A DNA stretch of 57,616 nucleotides, from positions 1-57,616 of the forward strand of contig JAFVBS010000022.1 in the NCBI GenBank assembly GCA_017479865.1, written 5' to 3'. The first letter of the stretch is position 1. Every line of letters starts with the position of its first letter. The DNA comes from Clostridia bacterium (GTDB lineage: Bacteria > Bacillota > Clostridia > TANB77 > CAG-508). The notes beneath the pieces were generated by a model. It was given only the letters and a program-made list of their open reading frames with translations, had not been told where the DNA came from and did not search any database. The translations under genes were made by a program, and so were the position numbers. Below are positions 8,229 to 17,070 of the stretch, in pieces.

Positions 8229-9695
8229 TTAATATACCACTGGATGGTAGTTTTCTCTAAATTTCGCCTTCTGCTCATAAGTATAGGCAGCATTTAAAAT
8301 CGTTTCTTCATCAAATTTGTTTCCAATTAATTGCATTCCTATTGGCATATTGTTGCTATCTACTCCACAAGGAACTGAAATAGCTGGTAATCCTGCAATA
8401 TTCACAGAAACTGTGCAAATATCTGCCAAGTACATTTCTAAAGGATTGTTAGACCTAGTTCCTATTTCAAAAGCAACAGTTGGTGATGTTGGAGTTAATA
8501 GTACATCATATTTTTCAAATGCTTTGTCAAATTCTTTTTTGACTAATGTTCTGACCTGTTGTGCTTTTTTGTAATAAGCATCATAATATCCTGAAGAGAG
8601 CACGTAAGTTCCTAGAATAATTCTTCTTTTTACCTCTGCGCCAAATCCTTCACTTCTTGAATTTACAAATAGTTCTTTTAAGTTTGTAAAGTTTGGTGAA
8701 CGATAGCCATAACGAATGCCATCAAATCTGCCCAGGTTTGAGCTTGCTTCTGCGCAGGCAATAATGTAATAAGTTGCTAAAGAATATTCCGCAATATCTA
8801 ATGAAAATTCTTCTACGGTTGCTCCTAAGTTTTTATACTCTTCAATTGCTTGTCCTAATTTTTGTTTTACTTCTTTGTTTATTCCTTCTCCAAAGAACTC
8901 TTGTGGAACTCCTATTTTTAAACCTTTTACGTCATTTTTTAAAGCTTTTGTATAGTCTTTTTTCTCAATATTCATCGAAGTTGAATCTTTTTCATCATGT
9001 CCTGCAATTAAGGTTAATAGCATAGCATTATCACGTACATCTTTGGTAATTGGTCCAATTTGGTCAAGAGATGATGCAAATGCCACTAGTCCATAACGTG
9101 AAACAAGACCATACGTTGGCTTTAGCCCTACTACGCCACAAAAGCTAGCAGGTTGACGCACTGAACCGCCCGTATCTGACCCCAACGCCCATGGGACAAG
9201 GTTTGCTGCTACTGCCGCCGCACTTCCTCCTGATGAGCCACCCGGTACGGTATTTAAATTCCATGGGTTTTTAGTTTTTTGGAAATGGGAGTATTCTGTG
9301 GAAGCTCCCATGGCAAATTCGTCCATATTTAATTTGCCTAGATTAATCATGTTTTCTTTTTGTAGTTTTTCCATCACCGTTGCATCATATGGTGATACAA
9401 AATTTTCTAGCATTTTAGAAGCACATGTTGTTTTTACCCCTTTGGTGCAGATGTTGTCTTTTATTCCAATTGGAATTCCTGCAAGCTCAGAAGTAATGGT
9501 TCCTTCTTCTACTTTTTTCTGTACCTCTTCTGCTTGTTCCAAAGCTTGTGCTGTTAAAGGTGTAATAAAGGCTTGTACTTCTTTTTCTTTTTCATTGATA
9601 TTTTGTACATAAGACTTGGTAATATCCGTGATAGAAATCTCTTTATTTTGCAATTTTTCTAATAATTCATGTACCGTTAAATTAGTAATTTCCAA
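8229..9695 (-). CDS. gatA: Asp-tRNA(Asn)/Glu-tRNA(Gln) amidotransferase subunit A
   Basis: 488 residues of the amidase-signature family. The catalytic Lys is in [10 protein letters not shown], and the cis-Ser/Ser nucleophile stretch runs from [10 protein letters not shown] to [11 protein letters not shown]. It frees ammonia from glutamine or asparagine and passes it through a channel to GatB. The start appears to be TTG at 9695 ([11 protein letters not shown]), with AAAGGAT upstream; no ATG fits. The 137-nt gap to gatC is filled by an inverted pair of REP-like repeats that can form a very long hairpin inside the operon. Confidence 0.96.
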   Translation of the reverse strand: MEITNLTVHELLEKLQNKEISITDITKSYVQNINEKEKEVQAFITPLTAQALEQAEEVQKKVEEGTITSELAGIPIGIKDNICTKGVKTTCASKMLENFVSPYDATVMEKLQKENMINLGKLNMDEFAMGASTEYSHFQKTKNPWNLNTVPGGSSGGSAAAVAANLVPWALGSDTGGSVRQPASFCGVVGLKPTYGLVSRYGLVAFASSLDQIGPITKDVRDNAMLLTLIAGHDEKDSTSMNIEKKDYTKALKNDVKGLKIGVPQEFFGEGINKEVKQKLGQAIEEYKNLGATVEEFSLDIAEYSLATYYIIACAEASSNLGRFDGIRYGYRSPNFTNLKELFVNSRSEGFGAEVKRRIILGTYVLSSGYYDAYYKKAQQVRTLVKKEFDKAFEKYDVLLTPTSPTVAFEIGTRSNNPLEMYLADICTVSVNIAGLPAISVPCGVDSNNMPIGMQLIGNKFDEETILNAAYTYEQKAKFRENYHPVVY

Positions 9696-9736
9696 TTTTC
9701 AATCAATCCTTTCATTTATGCTTTTTTCTTCTCTTG

Positions 9737-9833
9737 CAACCTTCTTTCAGGGACACCTTCCAAAAGAAGGTTGCAAAAATTCTTCGTCCTTAATGCCTAA
9801 CCTTCTTTTGGAAGGTGTCCCTGAAAGAAGGTT
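9737..9833. repeat. inverted pair of REP-like repeats (family 1, copies c and d) between gatC and gatA
   Basis: Copy c (9737-9773) and copy d (9799-9833) are the same sequence of about 35 nt in opposite orientation; both contain GGGACACCTTCCAAAAG and end in AAGGTT. Together they form a near-perfect stem of about 35 bp with a loop of about 25 nt. The gatC stop codon lies at the edge of copy d. Confidence 0.88.
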
Positions 9834-10120
9834 CAATTAATCACCTTTGGAATTTTGAACATGTTTCTTTCTTGGTCTGGAGCATTTGCCATAAGTAGCT
9901 CCTTGTCTTCAAATTTTACTATTTCATCTTTTCGAAATACATTGTAACTATCATTAGAGCCAATGGTTTCCCCTAATCCCTCTACTGGTGCTTTTCCAAC
10001 AATATTGGCAAAATCTAAAATATCTTGCAAATTTAAAAGGTATTGGTCTACCTCTCCCTCTTCAATTTTTAAGTTCGCTAATTTTGCAATATGCAAAATT
10101 TCTTCTCTTGATATTTGCAT
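9833..10120 (-). CDS. gatC: Asp-tRNA(Asn)/Glu-tRNA(Gln) amidotransferase subunit C
   Basis: 95 residues, with the typical start REEILHIAKLANLKI, the LQDILDFANIV helix and a C-terminal extended tail that wraps between GatA and GatB. It stabilises the heterotrimer. Ribosome site AAAGGAG. It is the first of the three gat genes and lies 89 nt after addB on the same strand. The TGA stop falls at the edge of the REP-like inverted pair. Confidence 0.95.
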   Translation of the reverse strand: MQISREEILHIAKLANLKIEEGEVDQYLLNLQDILDFANIVGKAPVEGLGETIGSNDSYNVFRKDEIVKFEDKELLMANAPDQERNMFKIPKVIN

Positions 10121-10209
10121 AGCTTCATCTCCTTTAAAACTGCTTTTTGTTTTTTAATCTGTGGTTTATTATACTTGTTTTGAAAAGAAAATACAAGTAT
10201 ATTTTTCAT

Positions 10210-13200
10210 TTACTCTTTTATCTTCTCCAAAATGGTGTCTTTGTCAAAGTTTGGAATATATCGATAACTATCTTTTGTAATTTGATTGAATTGGCAAATA
10301 GATTTGTAGCTACAATATTGGCATGGAGTTTTCTTGGTTTGAATTTGATAGTACGGGGTAATTTCAATATTCCCTTCCAAAATTTCATTCGAAATTTGCT
10401 TAATAATTTTTTCAGTGTACTTTTGCAAATTTTCAAATTGTTCTCGTGTAATGGTGCTTGGTTTATTACTTACCTCTCCATCCTTAGTCAAGTAAGCAGG
10501 TATAATATTGGAATTTCCCTTTTCTAGCGTAGTGTCCATTTTACGAATAATTTGGCTGTCTGCTAAAATGAGACCTTGCATTTTAAATTGCTTGCGGAGT
10601 TCTTCGGTAATTTCTTCTTCTGAAAGATTTTTGTCGCTATTTAAAATCGGGTCTAATAAGTGAAAATACAGTACTCCCGCTGGTAGTACGTTTTCCTCTT
10701 TGCAAGTTGCATCTAAATAGGTAAGTAATTGAAGTTGAAGGCCTGCTACCACTTCATTTAAATTGATATTCTTGCTAGATGATTTATAGTCAATAATACG
10801 AATATAGTTGCCATCCGCTGTTTTGGCAATATCTACACGATCAATTTTTCCTGTAATTTCTACCTTTTTCCCATCTTGTAATTCAAATACAATGGGTGGA
10901 TATTCTTTTCCAGCCTTAAATTCTAATTCATGCCCTAGCACTTCAAACTCACTATATTTTAAGCTATCTACAATGTATTTCATGGATTTAGCAATCACTC
11001 TTTTAAGTCTACCAGCTAAAACTCGATATTTTGGAATGGCATTAAAAATATAATAACGCTTTTCTTGCAATAAATTTTCTACAATTTGCTCTGTGGCTTC
11101 TTTCACTTCTTCGTCTGTCATTTGTTTGACATTTTTGCCCTCTTCTGTGGCAATTTCAAAAAAACGATCAATCACCTCATGCATAAAACTTCCCGTATCC
11201 ACTGCTTCTACTTTTAAGGTATCTTTTTCTTGTAGCTTTAAGCCATATTTTAGGTAATACGAGAAGGCACATGCTTCAAATTGTTCTAATCGCGATACAC
11301 TTGTTTTGAGCGTTGTTCCATAGAGTTTTTGCAATGTTTCTTTTTCTAAATTTTCTAGCTGATTTACCCTTTGCAAAGCTTGTAGTGCATGTTGCAATTT
11401 TTTTGGTTCACTCTTCTCATAATATTGGTACACTGCAAACCATTTTAACTCAATCTCTTCCCCTTGGCAGAGCTTTCTTAGCTGCATTAATAGCTCGTCC
11501 AATGTGGTAGAGCTAAGTAAAATTTCACTTGGTCTTTCGATAATATCACTTGTTTCCTCTAATGTTGGGAACATTCTCTTCATCTTATGAATAAACATCG
11601 ATGGTCTTAATGATTTTCCTTCACTGTCGGAAGATACGTAAGATAAAAACAGCTTTTCTTCTGCAGTGGTGAATGCTTTATAAATATTAAAGTTGTCATC
11701 ATAGAGTTGCTCCATCGTTCCTTTGGCAAGTTCCATTCCTTGCTCTTTTAAAATTTCTCTATCTTGATCATCTAAAAAGCCTTCATCCTTTTGGGTATTC
11801 GGGAAAGCACCATCGTTCATTCCGATGATAAACATGGCTTTTACTTTGTGTGTTCTCGAGCGGTCAATATTTCCTACAATTACCTGGTCAGCAGTTCCCG
11901 GAATTTTACCTAAACTGCTACTTTTTAAACCCATTTTGAGAATTTTTTGATAAAGGTCAAAGCTTACTTTAGTATCACCAAGTACTAGCACTATTTCATC
12001 AAATAAGTCCATGAGAATTTTCCAACTAGTTTCATATTCTTTGGCAATTTCTAGTTCTCCTAATTCTTCTAATTGCTGTGCCTTTTCTTGTAATTTTTGG
12101 TCAATCTGGTTTTCTAATAAAAACTCGTAAATAGCTTTTGTAATTTCTTTTACTGTTTTTACCCCCTTCAGTTTGGCTTTAAATTGCAATAAAGGCTGAA
12201 TAGTTTGCTCTCTATAATAAAGAATTTTTTGCTTTTCCTCTTCAGTTTCATCATAAAAATTCCACTCCTTGTCATACCACTTATTTCCTTTGATGCCCCA
12301 TTTTAAACAATAATTTTCTAAATAGCTAATTTCTTCTTTCGAAAGAGAAGTAAAGTTGGTTTTTAAATAGCCAAATACTGCTTCATAAGACCAATTTTTA
12401 GCAAATACTTCTAAGAGCGAAATAACTAGCTTAACTAAAATATTTTGGGTTAAATCTTTTTTTTGGTCAATGAAAATTGGAATTTGGTACTGTGCAAAAA
12501 TTGCCTTACATAGGCTCGCATATTGATCGGTGTTTTGCGTAATGACACTGATTTCTTGATAATGGTAATTTTCTTCTTTCACTAATTTCACAATTTGCAT
12601 CGCAATATGTTCGATTTCAGAATAAGGGTTATTTGCTAAGAACAGTGACAAATTAGTTGGCTTTTCTTCATATTTAGTGTAAAAAGGAGCAACTAGGTTT
12701 TGTGCAATGTGTTGTAGTTCTGGTGTATGAAAACGCTTTGCTTCTGATAAATGTACTTTTGAGCTAACCGGTACCTCTTCTTCCTTTGCCAAATTTAATA
12801 ACTTTTCTACTGTCTTTTTATTGGCATAAAACACATCAGTGTCAGCATTTTCGCTTAAAGTTAAACTATCTGTGCAAACTGTGATGGTAACCTCATGTGA
12901 AATTTTGAGTAAAATTCTTAAAATGGCGTATTCTTGAGGGGTAAACCCGGCAAATTCATCAATATAAATGTCGCAGGACTTAAAATCCTGTGCTTCTTCT
13001 AATTCCATAGCTAAAAGGTCTAATGTGTCATTTTCGTCAATGTACTTTTCTAACATGCTTTCTGTATATTTTTCATAGATTAAACTAATATCTTTTAACT
13101 TTTCTTGTAAATAACGATTCTGCGTGTTTCGAATTACTTCCTGTAGGCTTTCTGGCAAAATATGATGCTTTTTGAGCTCTGTGATTTGCCTTTCTAATAG

Positions 13201-13548
13201 CTCCACATTTTCCTCTGATTTTCCTAAAAAGCTAAGTTCTCCTTTTGCTTGAAAAAGAATATGGGAAAGAAGCATGCTTCTGCCTGATTCTGTCAGCATG
13301 GTTTTGGTTGTTCCCCCTACCTCATTCAAAATGCGGTAAGCCATACGTTTGAAGGTCAGAACCTCTGCTTGTAAAACAGCTGCATGTTCAGATACTTCTA
13401 ACAGTTTTTGTTCTAATGTAAATGAAAATTGTTCTGGGGTAATGATATATATCTTACGGTCATTCTGCCTTAATTTTTGTGCAATTTCTTCAAATAGATA
13501 ATTGCTCTTCCCTGTTCCAGAAGTTCCATACACAATTTTGAGTGACAT
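10210..13548 (-). CDS. addB: ATP-dependent helicase/nuclease subunit B (AddB/RexB)
   Basis: 1112 residues. The N-terminal P-loop is GTSGTGKSNY, followed by a long inactive-helicase-like body and a C-terminal RecB-type nuclease (GKIDRVDI...IIDYKSSS). The iron-sulphur cysteines are visible as CEAC?-type spacing: one Cys in FEACAFSYY (about 800) and three in CQYCSYKSIC near the end. With AddA it resects double-strand breaks to a Chi-like site and loads RecA. In most Firmicutes addA follows addB directly; here gatC follows instead and no addA is in the window. Ribosome site AGGAGAG. Confidence 0.93.
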   Translation of the reverse strand: MSLKIVYGTSGTGKSNYLFEEIAQKLRQNDRKIYIITPEQFSFTLEQKLLEVSEHAAVLQAEVLTFKRMAYRILNEVGGTTKTMLTESGRSMLLSHILFQAKGELSFLGKSEENVELLERQITELKKHHILPESLQEVIRNTQNRYLQEKLKDISLIYEKYTESMLEKYIDENDTLDLLAMELEEAQDFKSCDIYIDEFAGFTPQEYAILRILLKISHEVTITVCTDSLTLSENADTDVFYANKKTVEKLLNLAKEEEVPVSSKVHLSEAKRFHTPELQHIAQNLVAPFYTKYEEKPTNLSLFLANNPYSEIEHIAMQIVKLVKEENYHYQEISVITQNTDQYASLCKAIFAQYQIPIFIDQKKDLTQNILVKLVISLLEVFAKNWSYEAVFGYLKTNFTSLSKEEISYLENYCLKWGIKGNKWYDKEWNFYDETEEEKQKILYYREQTIQPLLQFKAKLKGVKTVKEITKAIYEFLLENQIDQKLQEKAQQLEELGELEIAKEYETSWKILMDLFDEIVLVLGDTKVSFDLYQKILKMGLKSSSLGKIPGTADQVIVGNIDRSRTHKVKAMFIIGMNDGAFPNTQKDEGFLDDQDREILKEQGMELAKGTMEQLYDDNFNIYKAFTTAEEKLFLSYVSSDSEGKSLRPSMFIHKMKRMFPTLEETSDIIERPSEILLSSTTLDELLMQLRKLCQGEEIELKWFAVYQYYEKSEPKKLQHALQALQRVNQLENLEKETLQKLYGTTLKTSVSRLEQFEACAFSYYLKYGLKLQEKDTLKVEAVDTGSFMHEVIDRFFEIATEEGKNVKQMTDEEVKEATEQIVENLLQEKRYYIFNAIPKYRVLAGRLKRVIAKSMKYIVDSLKYSEFEVLGHELEFKAGKEYPPIVFELQDGKKVEITGKIDRVDIAKTADGNYIRIIDYKSSSKNINLNEVVAGLQLQLLTYLDATCKEENVLPAGVLYFHLLDPILNSDKNLSEEEITEELRKQFKMQGLILADSQIIRKMDTTLEKGNSNIIPAYLTKDGEVSNKPSTITREQFENLQKYTEKIIKQISNEILEGNIEITPYYQIQTKKTPCQYCSYKSICQFNQITKDSYRYIPNFDKDTILEKIKE

Positions 13549-13632
13549 CTCTTTTTTCTCTCTCCTGCAAATTTATTGTATAAATCATATCATAAATGCT
13601 TTTATTTGACAAGGCTAATATGCAGTGCTTTC

Positions 13633-13661
13633 TTTACTTTTCAGTGAAATTGTGTTATAAT
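13633..13661 (+). promoter_or_regulatory. probable promoter of the small membrane gene at 13718
   Basis: TTTACT (13633-13638), a 17-nt spacer and TATAAT (13656-13661). Confidence 0.5.
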
Positions 13662-13717
13662 AAAAATAGTAGGCAAATGCCACATATTTTAAAATTGTTT
13701 CAATGAGGAGGATTACT

Positions 13718-13897
13718 ATGAAACAGCGGATTTTATTTACTATAATTTGTACAATCATTATGCTCGGTGTTTCACTATTTGTGTCTTATGTTGCTGGCGA
13801 AAAATATTGGATTCCCTACTCTCTGTATTCTACCGCACTGATATCCATCGGTTTTTTCTCCGGTCATATGATTTGTAGTAATTTTAATAGTAAATAA
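13718..13897 (+). CDS. small two-segment membrane protein, unknown function
   Basis: 59 residues, starting MKQRILFTIIC after AGGAGG with a 6-nt gap; an ATG five codons earlier is less likely. Two hydrophobic segments (about 5-24 and 34-52) with a short loop containing AGEKYWIPYS, and a polar tail. No family recognised. It has its own promoter and a terminator at 13908, and sits alone between divergent addB and convergent valS. Confidence 0.68.
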   Translation: MKQRILFTIICTIIMLGVSLFVSYVAGEKYWIPYSLYSTALISIGFFSGHMICSNFNSK

Positions 13898-13907
13898 TTT
13901 CAAAATT

Positions 13908-13944
13908 GAGCGCACAATCATCAATTGATTGTACGCTCTTTTTT
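13908..13944 (+). terminator. terminator of the small membrane gene
   Basis: GAGCGCACAATCA and TGATTGTACGCTC form a 13-bp stem with one mismatch and a short AT loop, followed by T6. It overlaps the end of the convergent valS gene. Confidence 0.85.
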
Positions 13945-16621
13945 AAAAACTGTTTAGCCTTTCTTCCACATTCTTAAGCATTTCTTGATATTTTGCAAGT
14001 TTTTGTTTTTCCTCTTCGATTTTTGCTGCTGGTGCTTTACTAACAAATCCTGGGTTAGAAAGCATTTTTTCTGCCCTTAGCACCTCTGCTTCTAATTTTT
14101 GCTTTTCTCCCTCTAGCCTTTGCTTTTCTGCGGCTAAATCTACTAGTTCTTCCAATGGAAGATATACTTCCATTCCCTCTTGCACAATAGAAATACTATT
14201 TTCTGGAATTCCAGTTTTATCTTTTTGGACCGTTACTTTTGTACCAAATCCTAGTTTTAAAATAAATTCCTGTGCCTCTAATATTTCTTTTTCATACTTT
14301 TCTGTCACAAAGATTAATTCTGATTTTTTTGATGGATGAATATTCATGTTTGCTCTTACATTTCTAATACCTACAATGATTTGCTTGATTTTTTCTACAA
14401 TTTCTTCTTCTTTGTCAAAAGCAAATTCTTCTCGAATGTCTGGCCACTTTGCCACCATTAAGTCTTCGGTTCCAAACACAATTAAATGTGGATAGATTTC
14501 GGTTGTGATAAATGGCATAAATGGATGCAAAAGTTTTAGTGAAGAAGCTAAAATATGGCTTAATACATCACTGACTGGAACTTTAACACTATCATCCTCG
14601 CTATAAATTCTTGTTTTGACCATCTCGATATACCAGTCACAGAACTCATTCCAAATAAAGCCATAAATTTTGTCTAAAGCAACTCCTAAGTCGTAATTGT
14701 CGATATTTTTCGTAACCTCTACCACTAATTTGTCAAACTTATTTAAAATCCATTTATCTTCTAATCTAAAACAAGTTGGGTCATAGGCTTTGTTCTTTTC
14801 AAAGGCTTTATCGCAGAACTCTCTTACCTTTTTCTCATCTGCTAAGTTGCTACTTACAAATTTTGCTGCATTCCATAATTTGTTAGCAAAATTTGCTGCA
14901 GATTCCAGCTTTTCAGGCATATATCGAATGTCATTTCCTGGTGCAATACCCGAAATTAAAGAGAATCTTAAGGCATCTGTTCCGTACTGATCGATAATTT
15001 CTAATGGGTCAATGCCATTGCCTAAGCTCTTGGACATTTTTCTTCCTTGGCTATCACGCACAATGCCGTGGATAAATACGTCTTTAAACGGTACCTTACC
15101 TGTATGTTCAATGCTTGAGAAAATCATTCTTGCTACCCAGAAAAAGATAATATCATAGCCAGTTACTAAGGTACTTGTTGGGAAGAAATATTGGAAATCC
15201 TCTGTATTATTTGGCCAACCAAGTGTTGAAAATGGCCAAAGTGCTGAACTAAACCATGTATCTAAGGTGTCTTCATCTTGGTGAATATTGTGTGAGCCAC
15301 AGTGTGGGCATGTTGTCACTTCATCTTCTGATACTGTCATCTCCCCACAATCTTGGCAATAGTAAGCTGGAATTCTATGGCCCCACCAAAGCTGTCTTGA
15401 AATACACCAGTCTTGAATGTTTTCCATCCAGTTATAGTAAATTTTGTCAAAGCGCTCTGGAATGAATTTTACTTCTCCTTCGCGAACTGCTTTGATAGCT
15501 GGTTCTGCTAAAGGTATCATTTTGACGAACCATTGCTCTGAAATTTTAGGTTCAATCGTATGATGGCAACGATAGCATTTTCCTACATTGTGGGTGTAAT
15601 CTTCAATTTTAACTAAGTATCCTTCTTTTTCTAATTGTTCTACAATTTTCGTTCTTGCTTCATAAAGGTCCATGCCTTTGTACTCAGGTACCAAATCACC
15701 CATTTTCCAATTTTCATCAAACACTTCGATAATTTCTAAGTTATGTTTCAAAGCAGCCCCATAATCATTAGGGTCATGAGCTGGTGTTAATTTCACAGCA
15801 CCTGTTCCAAATTCCCTTTCTACAAATTCATCCGCAATAACAGGAATTTCTTTGTTCATAATTGGAAGAATGAGTGTTTTTCCTACAATGTCTTTGTATC
15901 TTTCGTCGTTTGGATGAACTGCTACACCTGTATCACCTAGCATAGTTTCTGGTCTTGTGGTAGCCACAATCACATATTTTCCTTCTTCTCCTTTCACAGG
16001 ATAACGAATATGCCATAAATGGGTTGGCTCCTCCTCATATTCTACTTCTGCATCAGAAATAGAGGTATTGCAATAAGGGCACCAGTTAATCATTCTTTTG
16101 CCTTTGTAAATCAACCCTTTTTCATAAAGGCTAACAAATACGTGCTTTACGGCATTGGATAAGCCTTCATCCATGGTAAAGCGCTCTCTTGACCAATCAC
16201 AAGAAGCTCCCAATTTTTTTAATTGATTTAAAATGGTTCCACCATATTCATCTTTCCATTCCCAAGCTCTCTTCAAAAAGCCTTCTCTTCCTAAGTCTTC
16301 TTTGGTTAGACCTTCTTCTTTTAATTTTGCTACTATTTTTGCTTCGGTCGCAATCGATGCATGGTCTGTTCCTGGTACCCATAAAGTATTAAAACCTTGC
16401 ATTCTTTTGTAACGAATTAAAATATCTTGAAGGGTTTCATCTAAGGCATGTCCCATATGTAGCTTTCCTGTAATGTTTGGTGGTGGAATTACTATGGTAT
16501 AAGGTGTTTTTGTTTTATCGTCTGATGGCTTAAAACACCCCTTTTCCTCCCAATCCTGATAAATTCTTTCTTCAAAATCTTTTGGATTAAATTTTCCTTC
16601 CAAGGTCTTTCTTTCTTTCAC
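13943..16621 (-). CDS. valS: valine-tRNA ligase
   Basis: About 892 residues. The class I HIGH motif reads PPNITGKLHMGHALD, KMSKS reads GRKMSKSLGN, the editing domain carries TTRPETMLGDTG, and the C-terminal tRNA-binding coiled coil (about 830-892) is present. I place the start at the GTG at 16621 (VKERKTLEGKFNP) behind AGGAGGAAGG. A longer in-frame version reaching 16726 would translate part of the T-box terminator and a REP-like repeat and is rejected. It charges tRNA-Val and clears mischarged Thr. It is controlled by an upstream T-box leader. Confidence 0.97.
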   Translation of the reverse strand: MKERKTLEGKFNPKDFEERIYQDWEEKGCFKPSDDKTKTPYTIVIPPPNITGKLHMGHALDETLQDILIRYKRMQGFNTLWVPGTDHASIATEAKIVAKLKEEGLTKEDLGREGFLKRAWEWKDEYGGTILNQLKKLGASCDWSRERFTMDEGLSNAVKHVFVSLYEKGLIYKGKRMINWCPYCNTSISDAEVEYEEEPTHLWHIRYPVKGEEGKYVIVATTRPETMLGDTGVAVHPNDERYKDIVGKTLILPIMNKEIPVIADEFVEREFGTGAVKLTPAHDPNDYGAALKHNLEIIEVFDENWKMGDLVPEYKGMDLYEARTKIVEQLEKEGYLVKIEDYTHNVGKCYRCHHTIEPKISEQWFVKMIPLAEPAIKAVREGEVKFIPERFDKIYYNWMENIQDWCISRQLWWGHRIPAYYCQDCGEMTVSEDEVTTCPHCGSHNIHQDEDTLDTWFSSALWPFSTLGWPNNTEDFQYFFPTSTLVTGYDIIFFWVARMIFSSIEHTGKVPFKDVFIHGIVRDSQGRKMSKSLGNGIDPLEIIDQYGTDALRFSLISGIAPGNDIRYMPEKLESAANFANKLWNAAKFVSSNLADEKKVREFCDKAFEKNKAYDPTCFRLEDKWILNKFDKLVVEVTKNIDNYDLGVALDKIYGFIWNEFCDWYIEMVKTRIYSEDDSVKVPVSDVLSHILASSLKLLHPFMPFITTEIYPHLIVFGTEDLMVAKWPDIREEFAFDKEEEIVEKIKQIIVGIRNVRANMNIHPSKKSELIFVTEKYEKEILEAQEFILKLGFGTKVTVQKDKTGIPENSISIVQEGMEVYLPLEELVDLAAEKQRLEGEKQKLEAEVLRAEKMLSNPGFVSKAPAAKIEEEKQKLAKYQEMLKNVEERLNSF

Positions 16622-16640
16622 TTTCCTTCCTCCTTCTTTT

Positions 16641-16664
16641 AGGGACACCTTCCAAAAGCAGGTT
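16641..16664. repeat. REP-like repeat (family 1), copy e
   Basis: AGGGACACCTTCCAAAAGCA followed by GGTT, located between the T-box terminator and the valS ribosome site, so it is part of the valS mRNA leader when the T-box is open. Confidence 0.8.
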
Positions 16665-16676
16665 GTTTTTCCTGCT

Positions 16677-16961
16677 AAAAAAATAACCTCGTCCTTATTC
16701 TTTCTATAAGGGCGAGGTTTACTCACGGTACCACCTTAATTTATTAATTCTTGTAGGAAAAGAGATTTGTCTCATTCTCCTTAATTAATATCTCATTTTA
16801 CTTTTAACGCAAGTATACGAATATATTTACTCCTATTTCAATATATCAACTCCAAAGCTACCTTCTGTTTCATTCTTTCTTTAGAAGCTTTCAGCCTATG
16901 GCTTCTATTCTCTGAAAAGTGAATTAAAAACATACTCCTCTTTTTCTTTGTTTTTGCTATG
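16677..16961 (-). promoter_or_regulatory. T-box riboswitch leader of valS
   Basis: Minus-strand leader of about 285 nt. The T-box core AAGGTGGTACCGTG (16724-16737) precedes a terminator AACCTCG...CGAGGTT with a U-run (16677-16719). The Stem I region lies at about 16850-16935. A GTA triplet at 16859-16861 in the GGTAGC segment on the 3' side of Stem I is the probable specifier (Val). Uncharged tRNA-Val would pair with the specifier and the T-box bulge to prevent termination. This fits the downstream gene, and a tRNA-Val(UAC) gene is in the same window. Confidence 0.93.
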
Positions 16962-16967
16962 CTATTT

Positions 16968-16996
16968 ATTTTAGCACGCTTTTTTTGAAATAGCAA
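16968..16996 (-). promoter_or_regulatory. promoter of the valS T-box leader
   Basis: Minus strand: TTGCTA (16991-16996), a 17-nt spacer, TAAAAT (16968-16973). It places the start site about 25 nt before the first Stem I sequence. Confidence 0.65.
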
Positions 16997-17021
16997 GATG
17001 TTTTTACAATTATTTAAAATC

Positions 17022-17060
17022 TTTAAACACGCCAAGCATATGGACTGACGTGTTTAAAAA
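17022..17060 (-). terminator. probable clpC operon terminator
   Basis: TTTAAACACG (17022-17031) and CGTGTTTAAA (17049-17058) form a 10-bp stem with a 17-nt loop directly after the clpC stop. The following T-run is interrupted, so strength is uncertain. Confidence 0.5.
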
Positions 17061-17070
17061 AGTTATGAAC

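Noticed and set aside
16622..16726. Longer N terminus of valS beginning at 16726
   Set aside because: It would translate the T-box terminator and a REP-like repeat; the GTG at 16621 has a strong ribosome site and matches the normal ValRS start.
16838..17035. A 65-residue minus-strand reading frame upstream of valS
   Set aside because: It runs through the T-box Stem I region and the promoter, has no ribosome site and no protein-like composition.
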